The notes under the pieces: generated by a model
What the model saw: only the letters and a program-made list of their open reading frames with translations
The model's database searches: none
What the model was told of the DNA's origin: nothing
Translations under genes and position numbers: made by a program
Shown here: positions 18,419 to 28,797 of the stretch, piece after piece
How the letters are laid out: every line of letters begins with the position of its first letter
Numbering within the stretch: the stretch's first letter is position 1
Source: Dysgonomonas gadei ATCC BAA-286
GTDB taxonomy: Bacteria; Bacteroidota; Bacteroidia; Bacteroidales; Dysgonomonadaceae
DNA: 64,000 nt
Direction of reading: 5' to 3'
Assembly (NCBI RefSeq): GCF_000213555.1
Contig: NZ_GL891984.1
Span: 25,904-89,903 of the forward strand

Positions 18419-19651
18419 TTAACCCTTGAGGTTTTCAATAACAGATAGTCCATTCATCATTTTCTTATACCTTATCAAGGCTTCGATATAGTAATAGTCT
18501 GCATAATTGATCGCAGCGTCCACTTCTGAGCCATTAGGCCAATGTCCAACACTATGCAATAAGAATGACGGTTTACACGCTCCACTCTGGAATTTATCCG
18601 AAGAAAGTTCAATGAGCATGTTTATTGCAGCAGTTTTATATTCTTGTGCTTTTTGTGGATTATCTTCCAATTGAGATAGTTCCAAAAGTCCCGAAGCAAC
18701 GATTGCCGCCGCCGAAGCATCACGTGGCTCGTTTGGAATATTAGGTGCATCGAAGTCCCAGAAAGGTACATATTCGTCTTTTGGTAACCTGTTTAAATAA
18801 AGATCTGTTACTTTTTCTGCAAAGCGTAAGAAGGTTTTATCCTGTGTTTCACGGTAAACCATCGCGTAACCATAAATAGCCCAAGCCTGTCCCCTTGCCC
18901 AAAGAGTGCTGTCGGCATATCCCTGGTGGGTGACCCCTTTGATAAAATCTCCTGTAATGGTGTCATAAACTGCTACGTGATAATTCCCACCATCCTCACG
19001 GAAATGATGTTTCATAGTGGTCTCTGCATGCTTTGTAGCAATTTCGTAAAGTTTTTTGTCACCGCCATTTTTGGCTGCCCAAAACAGCATTTCCAGATTA
19101 ATCATATTATCCATGATTGTATTATGCGGCCAATTATTAGGTTCTACTTCGCGTGGCCATGACAGGATTGTTCCTACTTTCGGATTGAACAGGGTAGCAA
19201 GTGTATCGGCTGCATTCAGGATGATCTGCTTATATTTCTCATTTCCGGTTAAACGATAAGCATTTCCATAGCTACAAAATATCTGAAAGCCGAGGTCATG
19301 ATCATAAGCCGGAAGTTTGGTGAGTGGTTCCAGCAAGTCGGTATAATAAGTTGCTACATCCGCATCTGTGGGGTTCTTTGTGTTTTCGTAATTATACCAA
19401 AGTATGCCGGGCCAGAAGCCAATGGTCCATTCACTAATTTCTATAGGGACAAGTTTCCAATGGGTCAGGCTGTCCATGATATTGCGTGGCATCATCTGCT
19501 TGCCGGATATTTCAGATAATGTCCTTTGTATTTGTGTATTACAATAGATCAGGTTTTTATCTACATCAAAGTCTTCTGATGTGTTTTTCTGCGTGCAGGA
19601 GAACAGTAATAAAGAGGTACTGATTCCTAAAATGACATTTCTTAGTTTCAT
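18419..19651 (-). CDS. GH88 unsaturated glucuronyl hydrolase-like lipoprotein
   Basis: GH88 enzymes hydrolyse the unsaturated uronic acid left at the non-reducing end of oligosaccharides cut by polysaccharide lyases. The 410-residue protein has a lipobox LLLFSCTQ and an (alpha/alpha)6 barrel. Asp-containing segments typical of GH88 are YDHDLGFQIFCSYGNAYRLTG near residue 117 and NTIMDNMINLEMLFWAA near 178. RGQAWAIYGYAM near 253 is a further family motif. It is the last gene of PUL1, 22 nt after the GH43 gene, and makes sense beside the lyase-like genes at 22706 and 32489. GH105 is a related alternative. Confidence 0.85.
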   Translation of the reverse strand: MKLRNVILGISTSLLLFSCTQKNTSEDFDVDKNLIYCNTQIQRTLSEISGKQMMPRNIMDSLTHWKLVPIEISEWTIGFWPGILWYNYENTKNPTDADVATYYTDLLEPLTKLPAYDHDLGFQIFCSYGNAYRLTGNEKYKQIILNAADTLATLFNPKVGTILSWPREVEPNNWPHNTIMDNMINLEMLFWAAKNGGDKKLYEIATKHAETTMKHHFREDGGNYHVAVYDTITGDFIKGVTHQGYADSTLWARGQAWAIYGYAMVYRETQDKTFLRFAEKVTDLYLNRLPKDEYVPFWDFDAPNIPNEPRDASAAAIVASGLLELSQLEDNPQKAQEYKTAAINMLIELSSDKFQSGACKPSFLLHSVGHWPNGSEVDAAINYADYYYIEALIRYKKMMNGLSVIENLKG

Positions 19652-19673
19652 ATATGTTTTATACTTTATATTT

Positions 19674-21344
19674 TCACCTTTTTTCTATCCTGAACCAATC
19701 TATATCAATCCATGAACGTTGTGTCTTTTCTGTTTTATTTAAAATGAACATACCTGTTTTTGCTCCAATCCATTTTCCTTGTCTGGCAGTAAACTGTTCA
19801 CTTAGCTTTTGAAATTTCTTTCCATCTGTACTGTAAGAGAAAGAGCACAGACCACCCTCTTTTACTGATGCCCGAAAATAGAATTCTGTATTTTCCAGTT
19901 TTGTATGGTAATTATATTTTATTTCAGTTTTCAGATTTCTCAGTGTAACTCTTGCGATTTCCTTTTCTTTGTTTTTTTGTTCAGCATCCTTACATTCTAT
20001 TTGTTCCAGGTCATAACCATCTCTTGTTTTTACCAGAGCTATGTATGCATAATCCCAACCCATCATGATAAGGCCTGCTTTGTCTCCTTCATTTTGCAGT
20101 ACTGCTGTTACTTTCATAGTAACAGTAAATTCCGGTGCTGTGATTTTTTGCATCAACAGGTTCGGGATATCCCAGAAGTTATTATAAAATATCGGGTAAT
20201 ATTGCCCGTACATTCTGTAATACCCCAAATTGGAAGCATATCCCCAGGTCTGTTGAGGATTGGCATGCCACGACCATTGTAAGCCCAACTTCGGAGTATT
20301 GAATTCATCACTTTCCTGAGGTGTTTGTATCGGATAAGTTTTTCCTACATTAGGTTTTTTATAAGACAATACAGGTTCACCACAATAATTTTTATCGTTA
20401 ACACCCATTACAGGCCAGTTATCTTTCCATGTTACAGGTTGCAGATGTATTATACGCCCGTATGCCCCCTTATCCTGAAAATGCATAAACCACCATTCAC
20501 CAGTCTGTGTATCCACTAACCCTCCCTGATGAGGACCATTGATATCCGTATTACCTTGATAGAGTACTTTTTTCATTTCGTAAGGTCCGTATATATTTTT
20601 CGAACGGAGAGCTATCTGCCAGCCCATTTCTACCCCTCCGGCAGGAGCCAGCAGGTAATAATATCCATCCTTTTTATAAAATTTGCCACCTTCGGTTGTA
20701 TGGTTACCATGAAGTAATCCGTCATAAATAAGACTTTCCTCACTGATAGCCTTTGTTCCATCCTCATTTAATTCACAAAGGGTCATTACACTATTCATAT
20801 TAGCGCGGCTCCCTGCCCAGGCATGAGTAAGGTATACTTTACCATCATCGTCGAAGAGCGGACTAGGGTCTATTCTCCCTTTTCCGGGAAGCACGAGTAT
20901 CGGTTTATCCCATCTCCCGGATATATCCTTTGTCTTGACTACATAGATGCCAAAGTCAGGATCGCCCCAATAGATCATATATTCGCCTTTATGGTAGCGG
21001 ATACATGGAGCCCATACACCTTTGCCATGCTGTGCTTTATCAAAGAAATTTTGAGGTTCTACACCTTCCATGTATAAGTCCTGAAGAGCATAGTTAATAA
21101 TTCTCCAATTGATCAGATCTTTCGAATGTAATATCGGTAAGCCCGGCACACAGTTGAAACTGGAGGCTGTCATATAATAATCATCCCCTACACGGATAAC
21201 GTCCGGATCGGAATAGTCGGCATAAAGTATAGGGTTCTTGTATGTCCCGTTACCCTGATCTGCTACCCAGACTTGCGATTTGTATGTTTGGGCATTGGAT
21301 ATCAGGCAAACCAACAGGTTTAATATGATGGCTATTCTTTTCAT
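19674..21344 (-). CDS. GH43-family glycoside hydrolase with C-terminal beta-sandwich
   Basis: The 556-residue exported protein has a five-bladed GH43 propeller at about 28-330. The three acidic catalytic positions are in YSDPDVIRVGD near 45, GRIDPSPLFDDDGK near 158, and HTTEGGKFY near 215. A concanavalin-like beta-sandwich at about 345-556 ends with the motif GAKTGMFILNK, as in xylosidase/arabinofuranosidase subfamilies. The likely activity is exo-removal of arabinofuranose or xylose, or a galactose linkage; the subfamily is not assigned. The signal peptide indicates the periplasm. It is 3 nt from the beta-helix gene. Confidence 0.88.
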   Translation of the reverse strand: MKRIAIILNLLVCLISNAQTYKSQVWVADQGNGTYKNPILYADYSDPDVIRVGDDYYMTASSFNCVPGLPILHSKDLINWRIINYALQDLYMEGVEPQNFFDKAQHGKGVWAPCIRYHKGEYMIYWGDPDFGIYVVKTKDISGRWDKPILVLPGKGRIDPSPLFDDDGKVYLTHAWAGSRANMNSVMTLCELNEDGTKAISEESLIYDGLLHGNHTTEGGKFYKKDGYYYLLAPAGGVEMGWQIALRSKNIYGPYEMKKVLYQGNTDINGPHQGGLVDTQTGEWWFMHFQDKGAYGRIIHLQPVTWKDNWPVMGVNDKNYCGEPVLSYKKPNVGKTYPIQTPQESDEFNTPKLGLQWSWHANPQQTWGYASNLGYYRMYGQYYPIFYNNFWDIPNLLMQKITAPEFTVTMKVTAVLQNEGDKAGLIMMGWDYAYIALVKTRDGYDLEQIECKDAEQKNKEKEIARVTLRNLKTEIKYNYHTKLENTEFYFRASVKEGGLCSFSYSTDGKKFQKLSEQFTARQGKWIGAKTGMFILNKTEKTQRSWIDIDWFRIEKR

Positions 21345-21347
21345 AGT

Positions 21348-22709
21348 TTATTTCAGATATTTTATAGTATTATTTTGCCCTTCGTCTTCTCCAATAGCGC
21401 CTATTGTTTCAATAATACAATCGCTTACCATAGGGCCGACAATGACCGGCATACCGGTTGTATTTTTAAATTGGAGTTTTGTGCATTTTCCCTCTCCATA
21501 TGGAGACATTGCTTCTCCATGTTCGGGATGGGTATATCCTATCAGTATAGATAAAGGCTTTGTCCTATTCTTGCCTTTTGAAGATTTTAATATTATCTTA
21601 TTATTATTTCCTTGAATGGTTGCCAGGGCATGGACAATTCTGTCCGACTCATCGGGTAATACTTCTATTTCAACATTCGCATTACTACCTTCCATAAATA
21701 GTAGAGGGCCATAGTTGGCATCACCTTTGCAATTCTTAGCCACAGCATTGTTTCCAAACCAAAAGCCTCTTTCTACGCCGATTACAGAACAATTTTCCAA
21801 AGTGACGCCTCCATTTGTGCGTAATTCGAATCCTCCGCGCGTGTTTTTTGCAACGCAGTTTTTGAAATGGATACTCTTATTTTGCCCGTATGTGCGGAAA
21901 CCGTCTTCACAAAGGGACTTCATATAACCGGGAGTCACAATATATTTTCCTTCCCTGTTAGGAGTCCATGTCCGGAATTTAACATCGAAAGCAGGACCTG
22001 ATGTTTCCTTTATTATTTCGTCTGTCGGACGGACTTCTCCCTCTACATAACAATCTTCAAAATATATATTACCCGCTTCTTTCTGGATGTAAAAGCCGTG
22101 TCCGAACGAACGCATAAAAAGTTTGCACCTGATTATTCGCGTATAACTGCCTGTGATAAGGAATCCGCTTTGCTTCTTATGCCTTATGACATCGGGACCT
22201 CCCTTACCGAACAAATCACCATAGCCATACGGAAAAGAACCCCGGACTGTAATATTAAAATCTTCTATCTTATTATTTTCTCCTGCTACTTCAAACGTGG
22301 CTCCCCCGGGAGAAAGGCCATTTCCTATGCAGGTTATTTTCAGCCCTTTTAGTATATTTCCATTTCCGGATACTATTATTTCATTTGTATGAATGGGGAA
22401 CTTTAGCAGTTCCCGTAGTTTGGTATCTATTTCTATATGGACACCTTCAAGATTGAATGTATTATTATTCCCTTTGAAAGTAATATATTGAAAATCATTC
22501 CTTTTTAACTTGGCTTCTATCGAATCGGGGGTCAAATAGTCGGTTAATCTATATACACCCGGTTTCAGTTTGACATTATTATTACTTTCGTGAGCGTAAT
22601 AAACTAATTCCTTCAGGCTGGAAATATGTACAGAGGCTGCTTGTACCCGGTTCAAGCAGAAGAAACCAACTGCCAGGATAGTTATCGATATAAATATGCT
22701 TTTCTTCAT
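21348..22709 (-). CDS. Right-handed parallel beta-helix protein (possible polysaccharide lyase)
   Basis: This 453-residue exported protein (signal 1-24) is built of successive short beta-helix turns: FKGNNNTFNLEGVHI, IVSGNGNILKGLKIT, FEVAGENNKIEDFNI, GNIYFEDCYVEG, KSIHFKNCVAKN and VTLENCSVIG. This fold is shared by polysaccharide lyases such as PL6 and by epimerases and GH28-type hydrolases. I see no decisive catalytic signature, so the activity is open. Its start codon overlaps the stop codon of the lyase gene upstream (22706-22709), showing translational coupling and suggesting that the two act on the same substrate. Confidence 0.75.
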   Translation of the reverse strand: MKKSIFISITILAVGFFCLNRVQAASVHISSLKELVYYAHESNNNVKLKPGVYRLTDYLTPDSIEAKLKRNDFQYITFKGNNNTFNLEGVHIEIDTKLRELLKFPIHTNEIIVSGNGNILKGLKITCIGNGLSPGGATFEVAGENNKIEDFNITVRGSFPYGYGDLFGKGGPDVIRHKKQSGFLITGSYTRIIRCKLFMRSFGHGFYIQKEAGNIYFEDCYVEGEVRPTDEIIKETSGPAFDVKFRTWTPNREGKYIVTPGYMKSLCEDGFRTYGQNKSIHFKNCVAKNTRGGFELRTNGGVTLENCSVIGVERGFWFGNNAVAKNCKGDANYGPLLFMEGSNANVEIEVLPDESDRIVHALATIQGNNNKIILKSSKGKNRTKPLSILIGYTHPEHGEAMSPYGEGKCTKLQFKNTTGMPVIVGPMVSDCIIETIGAIGEDEGQNNTIKYLK

Positions 22710-25441
22710 AGCTTTATCTTTTGATAAGTTGTCTTATCCTTATTGATTTGCTTACCTTTTTCTGTTTTTATTGTAACAGGCTTATCGCAGGTGAAGTAAT
22801 ATTCCCCGTTTTTATATTCGAGTACAGCATTTACTTTTTCAGCCGCTTCTATTTTAAAGCCTTTACCTTCTACCAATGTTCCATTGCCTAAGAATAAGGT
22901 AAAATCATTACCTTTCTCACTTATTACTGCATATGTTCCGTTAACTGCCATATTGTTATAAACAACCATTTCGTCCTTTACCGAAGAAAAGATATAATCT
23001 GTCCTGCCTGATTTACTATTTACCACTAAGCCTACAAAATCGGGGGAAGCATTGTTTACATTAAATGATTCTATCGACCGGATGTATTTACCTTCTTTCT
23101 CGGTAGCCGGCTCAAATACCGATACAAACGGACGATTCCAGGCCTCGCCATATTGACGGGCTGCAATCGTCAGATATGGCGATTTATTTACTTCATACGG
23201 AAAGTTATTATTATTACGGAATGCTTTGCATGCCGGCGCTTTGATAGAGAATATTTCTCTGTTAGGATATCCCTTCATCCATAAATTCATATATATATGG
23301 TTGCCATCTGGAAAGCTCATTTTCCATACAGCCTGATAGTCCTCGTTTGTCTTTGCCGACTTCTTATCCCACATATAATCGAGGGCAAAAAGATGTCCTC
23401 CTGCAAAAGCCATTTCTTCGCTTGGTTGCAGGTTTAAATTTTCCCCTTTTATATTTTGGATAAAAAGTTCTTGTCCGAGATTATGATAGAAATAGTCATG
23501 GAACTTATCTCCATTACGTTGTTTCTTCGAGCGGAAGATATCGACATAATATCCTGTTGCCTCTCCTGTGCTGACAATGCTTAACAGGCGGTTCTGGTCG
23601 CTGCGGCTTTCGGGTTCTAAGAAGTATACATCCGAAAAGGTTATATTTTTGTAATAACCTTCTTTCTGATTGGATTCGGGATAACAGCTAAGTAAGTCGA
23701 AGGGGTGGTTGCTCAGCATTTCCGGATATTTGGATATACCGTCTACCATCACCGTATTGTGCGCAGGGAACTGTGAGTAGTATTCCAGATAGGGCTTTTC
23801 AAAATAGGTTGAACCGATACCTGATTCTGCTCCCAGTATATGGCCTTTGCCATACAGTTCCATGGCAACACCGTTGCTATGGGCATGGTTTCCATACGAA
23901 GCGTATTGGGATATCATCAGACCATTTTGCTTGTCATCGTATTTATTGCGCTGCACAAACCAGCTTACATTCGGGGCGTAAAAGGTCTGTGTAATATAAT
24001 CACCAGGTTTGCCTTTCTCTATGTTTTTATCTAAAGCAAGTGGCTTGCTTGTAAAGAATGATGCTACCTGCGGAACTAACTTTTCCGGGGTACCCTGTTG
24101 TATTGCATTTGGTTCGAACAGCTTATACATTTTAGTAAATAATACTTCATTCTCTTTGTCACCATACTTTTGAGCAATGCGCACCATATCGCTCATTGCT
24201 TCAGTATGCAATCCTCCATAATAGGTGTCGCCGAATGCCGTAATCTGGTTGTTTGGAAACAGGTATTGAGGGAGCACTTTTACCGCTTCTACCATTACAG
24301 GGATATAGGGTAGTAAATTCTGATTGAAGGTATTATCGTAATCGCGGATAAAATTGGTCAGATCTTTAGTTACGCCCTGTGCATATCCGGGACATTCGTT
24401 CCATATACCTGTATCATAATCGTAGCCGTATTTCATAAAGTCAGTTAGTGACCATTGGCGGGCAGAGGTTTTATTCAGTATATAGTCTATATAATACTCT
24501 CGTCCTTTACCGTCTGCATAGGTTCTATTATCCTCTAGTACCATTGCCGCTTTAAGAATAAACTTAGACTTATGCAGGTTCCAGTTGTTATGGGGAACAC
24601 CGTTTTTGATCGATATATCTATCCACTTTTTGAATGTTATGGCATATATATCTGTTTTATCACTATGTTTTGCTTGTATGTAAGGGTAGATGAAATCGTA
24701 TAAATAAGCCAGTTCGTTAAGTATACGTTCCTGTATTACTTCGAATGTGGACATCCCTGCTAATGTCTGCGCATGTCCGTTACCTAAATCGACAGGCTCG
24801 GTACGGTAATGCATTCCCATCATATAAGTGTTGAACAGATCGAACGCAAATTTTGCATATTTTTCATCGCCGGTTATCCAATATACAAAAGCTGCATCTT
24901 TAGCAATCCGCATTATCTCTTCGTTTACACTTTCGATACTTCCTCCCGATACGTTTGATTGGTCAACCCATTCCAGAGGGCTGCTTTCTTTTGAGGTATT
25001 ACGGAAATAAACTCCTTTCGTATCGTCCATATAAGGGACAATATCTTCTATCTTGGGCCGGCTGAAAGGTGAACTCACCCCGCGTGTGCTGCCGAAACGA
25101 ACAGTAGGAACGGGGGCTTCGCCGTCGGCATGGGAATAAACTCCTCCATTGATATATACTTGTGTCGCTTTACTTTTCCAGTACATCATCAGGCGGGAAT
25201 AAAGCCAGTCGGGTTCTGTCTGTGTCCTCTCTACATAGGGGTTTATTCTGTCCAGTATACCTTGCATCACTTCTTTTGCCCATATATCTTCCTTTAGCTG
25301 CTTTTCCAATGTAGGTTTATAGCCGGGTGTGGTCATTAACCGGGGATGTGCCTGCGGCAGATTTGAGGGTAATGGTATTTGCTGTGCCGATAAATACGGA
25401 TAAGTGATTAAGAGAAATATGGTGATAACTATATATTTCAT
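22706..25441 (-). CDS. Heparinase II/III-superfamily polysaccharide lyase
   Basis: The 911-residue exported protein begins, after its signal, with HPRLMTTPGYKPTLEKQLK, usual for alginate/heparin lyases. It has a long alpha/alpha toroid at about 30-450. The central beta-sandwich carries the heparinase II/III region NHAHSNGVAMELYGKGHILG near residues 513-532 and FPAHNTVMVDG near 556. A beta-rich C-terminal domain follows to 911. The likely action is beta-elimination of a uronic-acid-containing chain in the periplasm, giving products for the GH88 enzyme. The family number and substrate cannot be fixed without a search. It lies 11 nt after the GH28-like gene. Confidence 0.83.
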   Translation of the reverse strand: MKYIVITIFLLITYPYLSAQQIPLPSNLPQAHPRLMTTPGYKPTLEKQLKEDIWAKEVMQGILDRINPYVERTQTEPDWLYSRLMMYWKSKATQVYINGGVYSHADGEAPVPTVRFGSTRGVSSPFSRPKIEDIVPYMDDTKGVYFRNTSKESSPLEWVDQSNVSGGSIESVNEEIMRIAKDAAFVYWITGDEKYAKFAFDLFNTYMMGMHYRTEPVDLGNGHAQTLAGMSTFEVIQERILNELAYLYDFIYPYIQAKHSDKTDIYAITFKKWIDISIKNGVPHNNWNLHKSKFILKAAMVLEDNRTYADGKGREYYIDYILNKTSARQWSLTDFMKYGYDYDTGIWNECPGYAQGVTKDLTNFIRDYDNTFNQNLLPYIPVMVEAVKVLPQYLFPNNQITAFGDTYYGGLHTEAMSDMVRIAQKYGDKENEVLFTKMYKLFEPNAIQQGTPEKLVPQVASFFTSKPLALDKNIEKGKPGDYITQTFYAPNVSWFVQRNKYDDKQNGLMISQYASYGNHAHSNGVAMELYGKGHILGAESGIGSTYFEKPYLEYYSQFPAHNTVMVDGISKYPEMLSNHPFDLLSCYPESNQKEGYYKNITFSDVYFLEPESRSDQNRLLSIVSTGEATGYYVDIFRSKKQRNGDKFHDYFYHNLGQELFIQNIKGENLNLQPSEEMAFAGGHLFALDYMWDKKSAKTNEDYQAVWKMSFPDGNHIYMNLWMKGYPNREIFSIKAPACKAFRNNNNFPYEVNKSPYLTIAARQYGEAWNRPFVSVFEPATEKEGKYIRSIESFNVNNASPDFVGLVVNSKSGRTDYIFSSVKDEMVVYNNMAVNGTYAVISEKGNDFTLFLGNGTLVEGKGFKIEAAEKVNAVLEYKNGEYYFTCDKPVTIKTEKGKQINKDKTTYQKIKL

Positions 25442-25452
25442 TTTCCTGATTT

Positions 25453-26853
25453 TTATTTAAAGCGAATATTCTTAACAAACTCATTCTGACGGAAATAATC
25501 CAGATTGTTAATCCTTTTACCGTTTATGGTTATATTCTCAAAGGTTATGTCTTTTATTATCTGATCTTTACTTAGCCCCTCGAGTACACATAAACTCTCA
25601 TTCGTGCCATTATAGGATATATTGCGGAACGTAACGTTTTCAATACCGCGTCCGGGTTGTTTATCATATTTCTCATTGAAACGAACCTTTATATACAGTA
25701 ATCTTCCTTCCTGTATACTTTCCACCCTGATATCTTCACATAATACATTGCGTACCAGATTACGATCTCCTGCATCAATAGAGATACATCCCTGATAAGG
25801 AGGATCGTCCTCATCATGCTCTAAAATATCGACATTGCGGATCGTTATATTTTCCATCACCTCACCGGGATTATTGTTTGGGTCTCCATGGCCACCCATA
25901 TTTATGGGATGAGCGATATCTGCCCATAGAGTGGAATTCTGCACAGTTATGTTGCTGCTTCCTCCGTAAAATTCCCATCTGTGGTTGTATAAGGCAATAC
26001 AATCATCACTATTGCGCATAAAGACGTTATCTATCAGCACATCACGGCAGCACATCATATCAATACCGTCACTCCACCCCTGATTGCTGAATGATCTGAA
26101 ATTGCGGATCGTTATTCCCGATGACTGTCCTCCGGCAATTGAGTAGTGACGCGGATTGATGGCTATTATATCTTGAACCTGCACATTTTTGGAGAAGTTG
26201 ATGGCAATACCTTGCGTTGGTTCCAAGATGAAACCTCGTCCACATATTTTCACATTTTCTACATTCTCACATAGTAGTTTTCCATTCAATACAGCCCCGC
26301 CTTCCAAATAAACAGTCGTATTCGATGGGATTTTGAAGACACCTTCATCACCGGTCGGTTTATGTAATCCCGCTTCAAAATACATAATTCCTTCCGTATC
26401 TTTTTGGGGCTTATCTGTCTCAATGGGGTTTGTGAAAATATGCAGATTGCGGAGGCGGTCTCCGTTAAATTCTACCGATAAGTTCTTGGGTGAATCAAGC
26501 ATGAAAGTTATAACATTATCATTGATCTGTGGTATTACACCTTTCGATAGCGGACGAATTACGGCCTTATTTATATCTCCGTTGTTCTTCTGTACTTTGA
26601 TCTCGACTGTACCGTTAAAATCAAAATAAACCATCGATGCATCGGATTTCGTATCCATATCCACTTTCACGTTATACTCATACAGGTCTGTCCATTCCCG
26701 GTCTCCCGGAACCCGTACCTGCACGGTATAATCGTCATTATGCATCTTGTAATAAAGTTCTTTCGGTACAGAATGGGTTACAATCTGTGTGAAAGCGAGG
26801 TTATTTACGAATACCATTAAGAGTAATGTTGCAAACAATGATGTCTTTTTCAT
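25453..26853 (-). CDS. GH28-like beta-helix glycoside hydrolase
   Basis: The 466-residue exported protein has an N-terminal beta-sandwich of about 150 residues, then a right-handed beta-helix. Segments resembling the GH28 polygalacturonase signature appear in order: WSDGIDMMCCRD near 263, MRNSDDCIALYNH near 280, MGGHGDPNNN near 316 and RLLYIKVRF near 382. The aspartates of the first two are in place for an inverting hydrolase. LEGGAVLNGKL near 187 is also typical. Plausible substrates are galacturonosides, but related beta-helix families (GH49, GH110) remain possible. It is 4 nt after the GH127 gene. Confidence 0.8.
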   Translation of the reverse strand: MKKTSLFATLLLMVFVNNLAFTQIVTHSVPKELYYKMHNDDYTVQVRVPGDREWTDLYEYNVKVDMDTKSDASMVYFDFNGTVEIKVQKNNGDINKAVIRPLSKGVIPQINDNVITFMLDSPKNLSVEFNGDRLRNLHIFTNPIETDKPQKDTEGIMYFEAGLHKPTGDEGVFKIPSNTTVYLEGGAVLNGKLLCENVENVKICGRGFILEPTQGIAINFSKNVQVQDIIAINPRHYSIAGGQSSGITIRNFRSFSNQGWSDGIDMMCCRDVLIDNVFMRNSDDCIALYNHRWEFYGGSSNITVQNSTLWADIAHPINMGGHGDPNNNPGEVMENITIRNVDILEHDEDDPPYQGCISIDAGDRNLVRNVLCEDIRVESIQEGRLLYIKVRFNEKYDKQPGRGIENVTFRNISYNGTNESLCVLEGLSKDQIIKDITFENITINGKRINNLDYFRQNEFVKNIRFK

Positions 26854-26857
26854 ACTT

Positions 26858-28792
26858 TTATTTTAATAAGTCCCAATAAACTACATAACGCTGATGATGA
26901 ATCCTATAGATAGGTTCTAAACGAACATTTTCTTTTTCTACATAAAAAGTCAAAGGATTTCCGGAAACTGATTTGATATATTGTTCCAGATTCTTTTTAT
27001 CAAGTTTTAATCCTGTTTTCATACTGTCTGGCACATTATAGTCGTAAGTATAATAATCATTATACAACTCTGGGTTAGAGAAGGGTGCAGGCGCTTTCAT
27101 CCCCTCTGTTCCCATTGTACCTGCCAGTACGAGAGGGCCGTACATAATTGCAGCCTTATCAGGATTATCATTTGTTTCAGTCAAATACAGGTGCATCGGG
27201 TAATGTACTTCAATTTTATCCCCATTCTTCCAGGTTCTGTCTATAGTGATATAGCCTGATGGAGATTGTTTTATCTTCGTTTTTTTACCATTTACTTTTA
27301 CCTCTACATTACTGGTCCATGACGGATAACGCAGGTAAACAGGCATTTTTATATCTTTATCAGTAGTGACTGTCAAACATATGTTTCCCTCTTCGGGAAA
27401 AGCTGTTTCTTGTTTTATTTTTATTCCTTTTTCTTTCCACGTCAGTTCCGATGGAATAAAGAGATTTACATATAACCCGTTATTATCGTGATAGTAAATG
27501 GCTTCTCCGTATTTCGCATGGTTCTCAAAGCCTGTTCCTACACAGCACCAGAATGAGTTTTCGGGAGTGCTGTATACTTTATGCGCACCGGGAAGCATTG
27601 GCAGGAAATAAGCGACCATACCCGACTGAGGGTCTTGCTGTCCGAGAATATGATTGTATAAAGCCCTTTCGTAATAATCTGCATATTTCGCGTTTGCATC
27701 CCAACAGAAAAGATGCCGGGTAAGTTTCAGCATATTATTGGTATTACAGGTTTCCTGTGTGTAGCCTGTCAGGTTTTTAGAAATGCTGTCAGAGTGTATG
27801 AATTTTTCTTTATGGCTGTTTCCTCCTGTGCAATAGGTCTGATGATCTATTACTGTATTCCAGAAAAAGTTAGCTATGTCTTTTGAGCGTTCACTGTTAT
27901 GCAGTTCGTAATTACGGGCTTCTCCTATTACTTTCGGTATAAATGTATTAGCATGTTTAAAATAAAGGTCGGCTTTATGTTCTGCCAAAGGATCTATTAC
28001 ATCTGCATGATAAAAGAATTCGGCTGATTTTTTATGCTCGGGATTTCCTGTTATCGCATACAGGTTATAAAAAGCTTCATTTACTCCTCCGAACTCGTTG
28101 CGAAGCATGAGGGCACGTTGTTCTTCACTAAGTGGCATTAGTTTCTGATATGCCCATGAAGCCGCTTCCTTCATTATATCGAGTGCTTCTTTGTTATCAC
28201 AATAAAGGTATTGGTCGATGAGTCCTGCATATACTTTGTGCAACGTATACCATGGTGCCCAAACGCTTTTTCCTGCTATATTACGATTGATAAGGTTTTC
28301 GGGATAAGCGCTGATATATCCTTTCTGTCCGTTCTCTATTAATATATCCTGTACTTCTGCTAATCCTGCCACAAGGCTATCCGCTTTTATCTTATATCGT
28401 TCATCTCCTGTGGATGCATAGAGATAAGCCAAACCAGACATAATATGCCCTATGGAATGTCCACGGAGTTCACAATCAAGAGATTCCCATCCGCCAAGTT
28501 TCTTTATGGTCATATAGCCCCCTTCGCGCCCGGCATAAACTCCTGCTGTATTGCGGAAACTATGAAGAAGCCTGTCTACACCGAGCGATAATATCCATTT
28601 GGATTCACGTTCCATGTTTTGCCTGAACGGAGAATCTAGTAAACGGACATCTTTCAGATCAAAACTAAAGGCTTTGACCTCTCCATTCAGTGGTTGTTTT
28701 ATTTTGTCTAAATGTTGCCCCGGATAAACAGATTGAGCATTTATCGAGAGTTGACAAAAAAGTGATAATATTATTATATATATTTTCTTCAT
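26858..28792 (-). CDS. GH127 beta-L-arabinofuranosidase-like enzyme
   Basis: The 644-residue exported protein is a DUF1680/GH127 enzyme. It has FSFDLKDVRLLDSPF near the N terminus and an (alpha/alpha)6 barrel. It keeps the zinc-binding residues expected of GH127: the E-x-C pair in TQETCNTNNMLKL near residue 340 and the Cys-Cys pair in SFWCCVGTGFENH near 415. In characterised members one of these cysteines is the nucleophile. The predicted role is removal of beta-L-arabinofuranosyl groups in the periplasm. It is tightly packed with GH97 (5 nt) and GH28-like (4 nt) neighbours, so all three are made together. Confidence 0.9.
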   Translation of the reverse strand: MKKIYIIILSLFCQLSINAQSVYPGQHLDKIKQPLNGEVKAFSFDLKDVRLLDSPFRQNMERESKWILSLGVDRLLHSFRNTAGVYAGREGGYMTIKKLGGWESLDCELRGHSIGHIMSGLAYLYASTGDERYKIKADSLVAGLAEVQDILIENGQKGYISAYPENLINRNIAGKSVWAPWYTLHKVYAGLIDQYLYCDNKEALDIMKEAASWAYQKLMPLSEEQRALMLRNEFGGVNEAFYNLYAITGNPEHKKSAEFFYHADVIDPLAEHKADLYFKHANTFIPKVIGEARNYELHNSERSKDIANFFWNTVIDHQTYCTGGNSHKEKFIHSDSISKNLTGYTQETCNTNNMLKLTRHLFCWDANAKYADYYERALYNHILGQQDPQSGMVAYFLPMLPGAHKVYSTPENSFWCCVGTGFENHAKYGEAIYYHDNNGLYVNLFIPSELTWKEKGIKIKQETAFPEEGNICLTVTTDKDIKMPVYLRYPSWTSNVEVKVNGKKTKIKQSPSGYITIDRTWKNGDKIEVHYPMHLYLTETNDNPDKAAIMYGPLVLAGTMGTEGMKAPAPFSNPELYNDYYTYDYNVPDSMKTGLKLDKKNLEQYIKSVSGNPLTFYVEKENVRLEPIYRIHHQRYVVYWDLLK

Positions 28793-28797
28793 ATTAT

